Assembly: GCF_016107525.1 (NCBI RefSeq)
Contig: NZ_JABASR010000002.1
Location: forward strand, 1-64,000
DNA: 64,000 nt
Direction: 5' to 3'
Origin: Psychrobacter aquimaris
GTDB taxonomy: Bacteria > Pseudomonadota > Gammaproteobacteria > Pseudomonadales > Moraxellaceae
Shown: piece by piece, positions 17,429-24,276 of the stretch
Position numbering within the stretch: position 1 is the stretch's first letter
Layout: each line of letters starts with the position of its first letter
Made by a program: the position numbers and the translations under genes
Notes under the pieces: generated by a model
Databases searched by the model: none
The model's input: only the letters and a program-made list of their open reading frames with translations
What the model was told of the DNA's origin: nothing

Positions 17429-18300
17429 TGCTAGACGCACCCGCCACCAATAAAACCAAAACTACCAATAGTCGAACTATTGGTAGCACTTGGGGCGAGA
17501 AGGGTTTAAATAAAAACCTTGTCGTCAAAATACGGCCCGTGATTGAAGACAACCTTGAGGGCGGGCAAGGGGCACAGACTTATGATGTTGATACAAGCCA
17601 GCCTGTGGTTGAGTCCATCTTTGAGGATGCTGAATTTACCATTGAATCGCAGTACAGCACGCCTTTTGAGTCATCAAACCCAGAGAGTCGACTACCTAAC
17701 TTAATGGGCATGATTCAATCTGGTCAAGCCGCAGCAGCAGGTTACAGCATATTTGCAGCTGTAGGTGACCCGACTGGGGCTGCGGGCGTGGCGGCAAATC
17801 TTGCTGCCACTGCTGCTAGGGAGACAGGTGCAAGCGCCGCCTTTACTGAGACGTTAAATAGCGCTCAAACTGAATTGCAAGGCTTAATGGGGAAGTCCAA
17901 CTTTACCAAGCTTAATAGCCGTCAAATATTTACCTCGTCAAATTCAGTACGCATAACTGGCAGTCTGGTGTTTCAAGCATGGGCCAATGCTGAGCAAGAG
18001 GTTGAGGAAGCGGTAACTCAGTTACAGCGCTGGGCATCCGCTAAGAGCTTATCAAAAACATCGTTGATTGTTGGCGGGCTTGATGAGGGTTTGTCAGCAA
18101 TGTTTCCATCAGAAATACCGCCTATGGTGCAGCTACAGTATGGCGGTAAAACCTACAAGCCAATGGTGATTGAGAGTGTATCAGCACCGATCACCGCACC
18201 GATGACCAAAGACGGCAATCGTATTGCTGTCAAAGTGCAAGTCACCTTTTTGTCCCTAACCGCATGGGACCAACAAAATATCATAGATATGGGCCGCTAA
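17428..18300 (+). CDS. Baseplate/tube-associated phage protein
   Basis: This 290-residue protein's start overlaps the previous stop (TAATG). The C-terminal 120 residues are strand-rich with a LysM-type baseplate-initiator look (PMVQLQYGGKTYKPMVIESV, then a final LSLTAWDQQN), similar in style to T4 gp48/gp54-type or contractile-injection tube-initiator proteins. Residues about 95-140 form an Ala/Gly-rich low-complexity helix. No catalytic motif is visible. A baseplate role is inferred from this pattern and from neighbours. Confidence 0.5.
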   Translation: MLDAPATNKTKTTNSRTIGSTWGEKGLNKNLVVKIRPVIEDNLEGGQGAQTYDVDTSQPVVESIFEDAEFTIESQYSTPFESSNPESRLPNLMGMIQSGQAAAAGYSIFAAVGDPTGAAGVAANLAATAARETGASAAFTETLNSAQTELQGLMGKSNFTKLNSRQIFTSSNSVRITGSLVFQAWANAEQEVEEAVTQLQRWASAKSLSKTSLIVGGLDEGLSAMFPSEIPPMVQLQYGGKTYKPMVIESVSAPITAPMTKDGNRIAVKVQVTFLSLTAWDQQNIIDMGR

Positions 18301-18301
18301 T

Positions 18302-19039
18302 ATGGAAACCACTTTAGATGTACAGCTTTTAGATAACAGCGTGTTATTACCTGACTTACAAATAGGGCAAGCAATGGATATCGCTAAGATACCTGCAGTG
18401 TTCAACGAAAAGCGGTTAAGCGCCATGATCTCACACTTAACCGACGATCCAGATATGGCTGGCAAGCTGACCGCGCAAGAGCGTTATTTTATTTTGCTCA
18501 GTCATCAAGCTATATCGCAAAGCCAACATAGCGATATGAATGACATCGAGCGCTATGTGATCCCTACGGTGCAATCTAAGGTGCCAAAGCAGCACCGGAT
18601 AGGCGATATGTACGTTAATCACTTACTAGGCGCTCATGTGGTCGTACTTGAAGGTATTTGTGAGAATGTTTACGACTGGATTATCGGACAAATGGCTTGC
18701 CAGCTTAGCGGCGACATATCATCCGTAATCGGCGGGGATAGTGATGAACTCAAGTGGGAGGTTATCACCCCCAATATGAGCGATAACGAGATTAACGAGG
18801 CAATACAAAGCCGTATTAAATTTATTCAAACGCTTGATGCTAACGGTAATTTTAATCTCTTACATGAAGCATATAGCGTAGGGGTTGATGCCTTAGCTCA
18901 CTTCTTAATGCTGGGCTGTGAAAACAAAGGTTTAACGGTTATCAGTCAGGGAGGTGACGGCAACAATGAGCCGTCACGATTTCTCGCCCTTGATAGCTTA
19001 CAAGGGATCGCCCGAATTATTGCAGAATGCGTTGCTTGA
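18302..19039 (+). CDS. Phage protein, possible baseplate-hub assembly factor
   Basis: This 245-residue, largely helical acidic protein starts one base after the previous stop. No family is certain. Together with the small overlapping gene at 18966, the pair resembles the gp26/gp51-type hub assembly proteins of T4-like tails in size and order, but this is weak. The last 74 bases overlap the next gene in another frame. Confidence 0.5.
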   Translation: METTLDVQLLDNSVLLPDLQIGQAMDIAKIPAVFNEKRLSAMISHLTDDPDMAGKLTAQERYFILLSHQAISQSQHSDMNDIERYVIPTVQSKVPKQHRIGDMYVNHLLGAHVVVLEGICENVYDWIIGQMACQLSGDISSVIGGDSDELKWEVITPNMSDNEINEAIQSRIKFIQTLDANGNFNLLHEAYSVGVDALAHFLMLGCENKGLTVISQGGDGNNEPSRFLALDSLQGIARIIAECVA

Positions 19040-19238
19040 TGATGCTTTTGTGATGATGGAACACGGCAAAATGAGCTTGCCAGAAGCCCTTAAAATAGGA
19101 TTATCTTTTTTAACGATGTACAAAGCATCATCAAGTTTTGACTTAGTGTCTAAGCGCTTGGAGAGTGAGCATCTGCATAAAATTTCGGTAATTAGCCGCC
19201 TTGACGCCATTATCAAAACGAATGTAGGGCGGCGTTAA
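18966..19238 (+). CDS. Small overlapping phage protein
   Basis: This 90-residue helical protein is encoded in a different frame across the end of the preceding gene. GGGAGGTG at 18949-18956 is one of the strongest ribosome sites in the phage and lies nine bases before ATG 18966, so this start is preferred to the GTG at 18954 inside that site. Function is unknown; overlap suggests the two products work in the same assembly step. Confidence 0.6.
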   Translation: MSRHDFSPLIAYKGSPELLQNALLDDAFVMMEHGKMSLPEALKIGLSFLTMYKASSSFDLVSKRLESEHLHKISVISRLDAIIKTNVGRR

Positions 19239-19270
19239 GAATCTTTTAAGAATATAAACAAGGGCAAAAG

Positions 19271-19837
19271 ATGACAATTCGATCCATCATCGGCAACGGC
19301 ATTATTGCAACGGGCGGTTATGTTGCTACAAAAGCCGCCGCACTATCTGCAGCTGATATAACCCCACCGTCGACTGCGGAAGTAGTGCCACAGTCAAACG
19401 TATACCTTTTGCAGTTAGCCGATCCTTACTTACTGGTTGGCTTCACTGTACCCAACTGGCTTGGCGTTGTTTTCTTTGTGATTGCACTCATTTGCGGCAC
19501 CATCGCTGGCATGAATCAAGAAACGCCAGTCGACGCTAAGTTTAAACGAACATACCTAAAGCCTTTTTATAGCTTAGGTTTTGGCGTCTTAGTCACATTG
19601 TTTGTTGTGCCGCACTTTTATCCTGATATCACCATTTGGAGTCTGATCGTGCCAGCCGCATTTTTTACGGCCATTGGTTCGGTCGTTATCTATTACGTGA
19701 TCGCCTTTTTTATATCGGAAAAACTATGGGCAGTCATCAATACCGAAGCCCACAACTCTGCACCTGAAATGATAAAAGCTGTCTTTAACTACTTTAAAGG
19801 TATTTTGATGGCGTTTCTTGGGAGACGTGATAAATGA
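19271..19837 (+). CDS. Probable holin-like membrane protein of the lysis cassette
   Basis: This 188-residue protein has four hydrophobic segments at about residues 8-30, 55-80, 98-118 and 124-150 and a charged C-terminal end. It lies two genes before the endolysin and overlaps the next small membrane protein by ATGA. The arrangement of one or two membrane proteins before an endolysin is that of a holin module; which of the two is the true holin cannot be told. AAGGGCAAAAG precedes the start. Confidence 0.6.
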   Translation: MTIRSIIGNGIIATGGYVATKAAALSAADITPPSTAEVVPQSNVYLLQLADPYLLVGFTVPNWLGVVFFVIALICGTIAGMNQETPVDAKFKRTYLKPFYSLGFGVLVTLFVVPHFYPDITIWSLIVPAAFFTAIGSVVIYYVIAFFISEKLWAVINTEAHNSAPEMIKAVFNYFKGILMAFLGRRDK

Positions 19838-20112
19838 TCATCTTTAATTTAGCCTTTTTCAACAACGTGCTTGCAATTATTGGTGTTGTTGGGTGGATTT
19901 GGGTGTGGTGGTTCAGTAAGTACAAGACTGGCCATGACATGCGGATACAATCTGGAGTAATTGCTTTTGGTGTCCTATGGATTGTACTTTTCCTTGCTGA
20001 CAGTTTGCAAAACGTACAACCAACAAGTCTTACTGTCTTTGGTAGGGCAGTGATTATATTTGGATTGTGGGCTTGTATGCCACTGCTTGAAAACAAGAGG
20101 AAAAAACTATGA
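19834..20112 (+). CDS. Small three-segment membrane protein of the lysis cassette
   Basis: This 92-residue protein has three hydrophobic segments (about 5-27, 40-57, 66-85) and a Lys/Arg-rich C-terminal end (ENKRKKL), a usual shape for small holins or antiholins. It overlaps the upstream membrane gene and the downstream endolysin gene by four bases each, so all three are probably made together. Confidence 0.6.
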   Translation: MIIFNLAFFNNVLAIIGVVGWIWVWWFSKYKTGHDMRIQSGVIAFGVLWIVLFLADSLQNVQPTSLTVFGRAVIIFGLWACMPLLENKRKKL

Positions 20113-20990
20113 CAAGCTTAACAGTAACCGACACGGATATCTTCGATAAACTAAGAGAACATGGGGCTGCAAATCCGACGCAATTAACACAGTTGCAAGT
20201 CGATATTACTAATAAGGCGATGAAGAACGACGCGGCATTCCGTGAGACACTCATCAAACGTTTAGGTGTGACAGCTCAAAATTTTCCAGTTACCACAGTG
20301 GGCAGAGAATATAATCTAACTTTAGAAAACGTTAAAAAGGTTTATCCAAGTTTTAATCCCGAGGCTATCGAAATACTTTTAAGGCTCGGCCCCAAGCACG
20401 GCATTATCACCAAGAAGCAGATGTGCGCTTTCATTGCTAACTGTATTGCTGAGTCACGTGGTCTTTATGCAATACGTGAAAGCTTCAATTACAGACCTGA
20501 TCGTCTTGTTGCTGTATTCCCTACACGGGTTAAGACAATCAAGGCTGCAAAAGATTTGATTGCAAAAGGACAGGTTGCCGTTGCTAACTATCTGTATGGT
20601 GGGCGCTATGGTAACAGACCTAATACCAATGATGGTTGGGATTATCGCGGTGGTGGCTGGACACAAAACACATTCCGAGATAACTTTTTCATTTTAGAAA
20701 ATATGACAGGTATTAAGTTTGGCGAGAACCCCAGGTTGATTGAGCAAATGGAGAATGCCGCTATTGCCGCTATGGAATTTTGGCGTATCAATGGTTGCAA
20801 CGAAAAAGCGGAGAAAATCAATACTTATGCAAACGGTTATACGCTTAACACTTTGACTAGCAAAGGTGTTGAAACGAAAAATTATGAAATGAATTATGGG
20901 GCACGTATCATTCGTGAGACTGTGAACGGCGGTCTTAATGGTTACGATGATTTTTGCAAATATCTTGAAGACTGCCTACGCTATTTGTAG
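20109..20990 (+). CDS. Endolysin, glycoside hydrolase family 19 type
   Basis: This 293-residue protein is the probable cell-wall hydrolase for host lysis. The GH19 lysozyme/chitinase pattern is clear: an acid-containing helix in FIANCIAESRGLYAIRESFN (about residues 105-125), FNYRPDRLVAVFP, YGGRYGNRPNTNDGWDYRGG (about 160-180), then an Asn/Tyr-rich end. The first 80 residues form an extra N-terminal region of unknown role. There is no signal peptide, so export needs the holin-like proteins upstream. A ten-base tandem repeat and a terminator follow. Confidence 0.85.
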   Translation: MTSLTVTDTDIFDKLREHGAANPTQLTQLQVDITNKAMKNDAAFRETLIKRLGVTAQNFPVTTVGREYNLTLENVKKVYPSFNPEAIEILLRLGPKHGIITKKQMCAFIANCIAESRGLYAIRESFNYRPDRLVAVFPTRVKTIKAAKDLIAKGQVAVANYLYGGRYGNRPNTNDGWDYRGGGWTQNTFRDNFFILENMTGIKFGENPRLIEQMENAAIAAMEFWRINGCNEKAEKINTYANGYTLNTLTSKGVETKNYEMNYGARIIRETVNGGLNGYDDFCKYLEDCLRYL

Positions 20991-20993
20991 AGA

Positions 20994-21023
20994 ATGAACG
21001 CAAATGAACGCAAATGAACGCAA
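20994..21023 (+). repeat. Three tandem copies of a ten-base unit after the endolysin gene
   Basis: AATGAACGCA is repeated three times without gaps between the endolysin stop codon and the terminator stem. It is the only short tandem repeat of this kind noticed in the prophage. Confidence 0.8.
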
Positions 21024-21051
21024 AAACCCGCTAATTCTGGCGGGTTTTTTT
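21023..21051 (+). terminator. Factor-independent terminator ending unit E
   Basis: AAAACCCGC (21023-21031) pairs with GCGGGTTTT (21040-21048), followed by T run to 21051. The late box of the next unit begins two bases later. Confidence 0.85.
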
Positions 21052-21052
21052 G

Positions 21053-21093
21053 TGGAACACGTTGAAAGCTGGCAAGCTATCACCCCTCATAAT
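21053..21093 (+). promoter_or_regulatory. Putative phage late promoter, unit F (LPD1 protein)
   Basis: TGGAACAC at 21053-21060, CATAAT at 21088-21093 (35 bases later), ATG at 21127 (39 bases after the hexamer). ACCCCT and AGGGGT flank the hexamer as a small palindrome. TAGG lies 13 bases before the start. Confidence 0.6.
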
Positions 21094-21126
21094 AAGGGGT
21101 CGATAACACCAACTAGGCCACCGATT

Positions 21127-23577
21127 ATGAAAGAGAAACTTGCTAGACTAAAACGATTACAGACCGCGCTTGCCAGCCTAAAGGCAGCCAATGACATTAA
21201 AAGCCGCGTAATAACCGCGAAAGAGTTGACCGCTATTCTAAAAGAGCTTGGTATTTTTAACCTTGAATCTCTGCAAGGAGTAGATGACGGCTATAGCGAC
21301 AATACTAATGACGATAACTATCGCTATGCTGATACCGGGCATATCGCAGGTGCCCATAAAGAGCGTGCCAGCAATCGGATCAAAGAGCTAGCAAAAGACG
21401 GACAGACAGTAAAAGCCACTGATATTGAGTGGGATGAAATCGAGTCCGATGAACTGTTGGCTGAAGATGTCATCAAGAAATCAAATATTATGGGCGAGGT
21501 TGATTATCAAGCCATGAAAGATGGTGGTATTGATGCAGGAACCGCCTTTATGATGCAAAAAGTTTTTGCATCAATCGCTTCCACGCCTCACTGGGATATA
21601 GAGTATTTCGTTAAAAACAGTCAAAGAGGCGACCGTTTTATTAGAAGTTTAGATAAAGAAGACAAGGACGATTTTTACGAAAGTTTAAATAATTACAGCA
21701 CAAGTGATCAGAAAAAAGCGGCACGCAAAGCTTACGTTAACGGTATTAATACCTTAAAGAGCCGCATATTGAGCATGAAAGGCACAAGAGAGTTGGTCAG
21801 CGAGCTTAAAAGTATTTCTGATGAAATGGTAGGCGCAAAGATCAGTGCTGAAACTACAAGTAGTTATAACGCGTATCAAAATGAGATGGACGACGTTAGA
21901 TCGTCAATAAAGAGCGACTTTAAGCAATACGCTGCTGATTACGAGAAGGCTATGCTAAAAGCTCAAAAAGATATTGAGTCGACTGAAGGCAAAAGCTTAG
22001 ATAACGAGCGTTTAATATTTGTTAATAGCGAAGTTGGTTTTGATATAAATAAGCGTGGTGCTGATTTTTGGCAAACCGCAAGAGCAATAAAGCGCTGGCT
22101 TGAACACGAGCAACCCAGCAAAGAGTTTGTTGTAGTCGGTGGCTCAAGCGTCTCTGAATTAGCACCAGTGGTTGCGCGAGACTACATCGATAGTCTTAAC
22201 GATATAAATAAAAAAATGAGCAAGTTAAGACTGGCGTCAGGGCTTGATAGTTTTAAAGACGAAAACGCCAACCTAGCTTGGATATCTTTGGGCGAACGCT
22301 TTTGGGGAATTGTTGAACTTACCTCCGACGCTTTTGTTAAGCACGCTAATATGTCACTAAATAAGCGTTACGACGACTGGGGCCTTATCCTCAAAGAGGA
22401 TAATACAAGTGACAGTACTGGTGCAAAAAAACCAACTACAAAGAAGAAGACTTTTGAATTAATTGTTGCTGACAAGATTGAACGCAAAGGCGGTCGTCCT
22501 GTCACGGTTGAATCAACCAAAGAGCTTAAGGATAGCTTTGGCTTTCGAGATATACAATCGGGTGAGTGGGTACTAAAGGATAAGGCTAGCGCTAAATTCC
22601 ACGTAGAGCACGCAGCGGCAGCCATGATGGATTTATCTGATATCGTAGGCATTGATGAGCACTCGTTGGCATTTGGAGGTCGTCTTGCGTTGGCGTTGGG
22701 CGCGCGCGGCAAGTCAGGCGCTAAGGCGCACTACGAACCGGTACAAAGGGTTATTAATATTACCAAGATGAAGGGCGGTGGTTCACTAGGTCATGAGTGG
22801 TTTCATGCTATCGATAATATCTTGGGTGAGGTGCTTAACATTGATGGCGCGACTGGTGCCAATGTGTTTTTGACTGACGACTCATCTATGCTAGGTGATG
22901 GACCATTACACAGCGCTTTTAGTGAGCTTAGGGAAGTCATGAAGAAAGGTGATGTAAGGTCGCCTGAAGCCTTTAAAATCACTCAAAAAGATATTGATGT
23001 GGCAACACTTAATATCAAGTCTGGTAGCAGAAATCCTTTTGTGGCTAAAGTTATAGATAGCAATGCAGTTGATGCCGTCCTTGCAGTTGATGATCGTTTT
23101 GGCATGTCATACAGCGGTAAGAGACGCAAGAATCACGATCAATGGCGTAGAATCGTGGTTGCTTACTACAATCAAGATAAAGCAGGTCAAACAGTTACGC
23201 TTGACACAGGCGAGCTAGTATCTAGCTTTTATGCTGAATCCAAACGACTGGATGCTGGCAGGTCTAAGCCTTACTGGTCGACTACGCTTGAGATGGCAGC
23301 TCGTGCGTTTCAGGCATACTTAGAAGACAGCCTGCAAGATCAAGATCGCCGTAACGACTACTTGAGTTTTGGTGCTAATAATGACTTATACGGTGATAAA
23401 CATAAGGCTTATCCAGCGGGCGAGGAACGTAAACGCATCAATGCTGTTTTTAAGCGCTTATTCGCCACCATTAAAGACCAAAGGGTGTTTGAGAATGCTA
23501 CGAGCAATACAGCGATGATGGACTCTATTTTTGGTGGTCAAACTGTTCTGATTGACACGTGCGAGGCATGGTTATGA
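21127..23577 (+). CDS. LPD1-domain polyvalent protein with metallopeptidase-like motif
   Basis: This 816-residue protein is a probable packaged phage effector. An N-terminal helical module (LQTALASL and on) is shared with the next gene product. About residues 60-100 is a conserved polyvalent-protein motif (YADTGHIAGAHKERASNRIK). Residues about 430-770 match the LPD1 region: VADKIERKGGRPVTVEST, GFRDIQSGEWV, ALGARGKSGAKAHYEP, then GHEWFHAIDN (HExxH about 556-560) and a later Glu in LEMAARAFQAYLED (about 721). This is the zinc-ligand order of gluzincin peptidases. ATG 21127 is chosen for its late-promoter spacing; an upstream extension would cross the terminator. Confidence 0.8.
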   Translation: MKEKLARLKRLQTALASLKAANDIKSRVITAKELTAILKELGIFNLESLQGVDDGYSDNTNDDNYRYADTGHIAGAHKERASNRIKELAKDGQTVKATDIEWDEIESDELLAEDVIKKSNIMGEVDYQAMKDGGIDAGTAFMMQKVFASIASTPHWDIEYFVKNSQRGDRFIRSLDKEDKDDFYESLNNYSTSDQKKAARKAYVNGINTLKSRILSMKGTRELVSELKSISDEMVGAKISAETTSSYNAYQNEMDDVRSSIKSDFKQYAADYEKAMLKAQKDIESTEGKSLDNERLIFVNSEVGFDINKRGADFWQTARAIKRWLEHEQPSKEFVVVGGSSVSELAPVVARDYIDSLNDINKKMSKLRLASGLDSFKDENANLAWISLGERFWGIVELTSDAFVKHANMSLNKRYDDWGLILKEDNTSDSTGAKKPTTKKKTFELIVADKIERKGGRPVTVESTKELKDSFGFRDIQSGEWVLKDKASAKFHVEHAAAAMMDLSDIVGIDEHSLAFGGRLALALGARGKSGAKAHYEPVQRVINITKMKGGGSLGHEWFHAIDNILGEVLNIDGATGANVFLTDDSSMLGDGPLHSAFSELREVMKKGDVRSPEAFKITQKDIDVATLNIKSGSRNPFVAKVIDSNAVDAVLAVDDRFGMSYSGKRRKNHDQWRRIVVAYYNQDKAGQTVTLDTGELVSSFYAESKRLDAGRSKPYWSTTLEMAARAFQAYLEDSLQDQDRRNDYLSFGANNDLYGDKHKAYPAGEERKRINAVFKRLFATIKDQRVFENATSNTAMMDSIFGGQTVLIDTCEAWL

Positions 23578-24128
23578 TATTAATCGATAGGCTAAACGAT
23601 ATTAAGGCGTTACAGGTCGCACTAATTGAGCTTAGAGGCGCTAAAAGCATACTCAAGCGAGTGCTGGCAGGTCAGCGCTTGACTAAAGTGCTACAGCGCA
23701 TTAAGCAGCGCAAGTACACTATCGAAAAAAGCAATCGAGTCGCCTCTACGTCCATCCCCCTTAATCGCCTAGATCATGGTGAGCTAAGTATTCCAAATCG
23801 CATCAAGAATATTAATGCAGAGCTTGATAGGTACAAAGTTGATAAGGCAAAGACAGATAAGCGCGAGCGTGAGGATAGGCGGTTTTTGGCTAATGAGGCG
23901 TATCAAGCTTTAAAGTCTGATAAAGCCGCACTAAAAAAGTACGCATGGACTGAATATAAAAAGCATAGTCGGCAGATGATAAAAGACCATGGCCAGACTA
24001 TACCTACTCGTTTTGGTGACAATTTGACTCGCAATCTAAATCCGCGTGACTTCTTGAGGGATGAAGCTAAATATAGCCCCGAGAATTTCTTACGCATACT
24101 CGATTGGCATTTAGATATTGGAGGATAG
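23574..24128 (+). CDS. Basic helical phage protein sharing an N-terminal module with the LPD1 protein
   Basis: This 184-residue, strongly basic and mostly helical protein's ATG overlaps the stop of the LPD1 gene (ATGA), with GCGAGG eight bases before it. Residues about 13-43 (LQVALIELRGAKSILKRV and on) align without gaps to the N-terminus of the LPD1 protein, with about 12 identities in 31. The rest has no family I know. It could be a partner packaged by the same signal. A terminator follows. Confidence 0.65.
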   Translation: MILIDRLNDIKALQVALIELRGAKSILKRVLAGQRLTKVLQRIKQRKYTIEKSNRVASTSIPLNRLDHGELSIPNRIKNINAELDRYKVDKAKTDKREREDRRFLANEAYQALKSDKAALKKYAWTEYKKHSRQMIKDHGQTIPTRFGDNLTRNLNPRDFLRDEAKYSPENFLRILDWHLDIGG

Positions 24129-24150
24129 TAAGAGCCCAATCGACAAAAAA

Positions 24151-24176
24151 GCCGCTAATCATTAGCGGCTTTTTTA
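24151..24176 (+). terminator. Terminator ending the late region
   Basis: GCCGCTAAT (24151-24159) pairs with ATTAGCGGC (24161-24169), followed by TTTTTTT. An A run on the left side lets it act on the convergent minus-strand unit as well. Confidence 0.85.
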
Positions 24177-24276
24177 TACTCAAAAATTAATATTTTAGTT
24201 AGCCACCTGGACATATTGACTCACACGGTACACCATCATTATCTATTGAATACTAGGTATTGGAAAAACTGTTACG

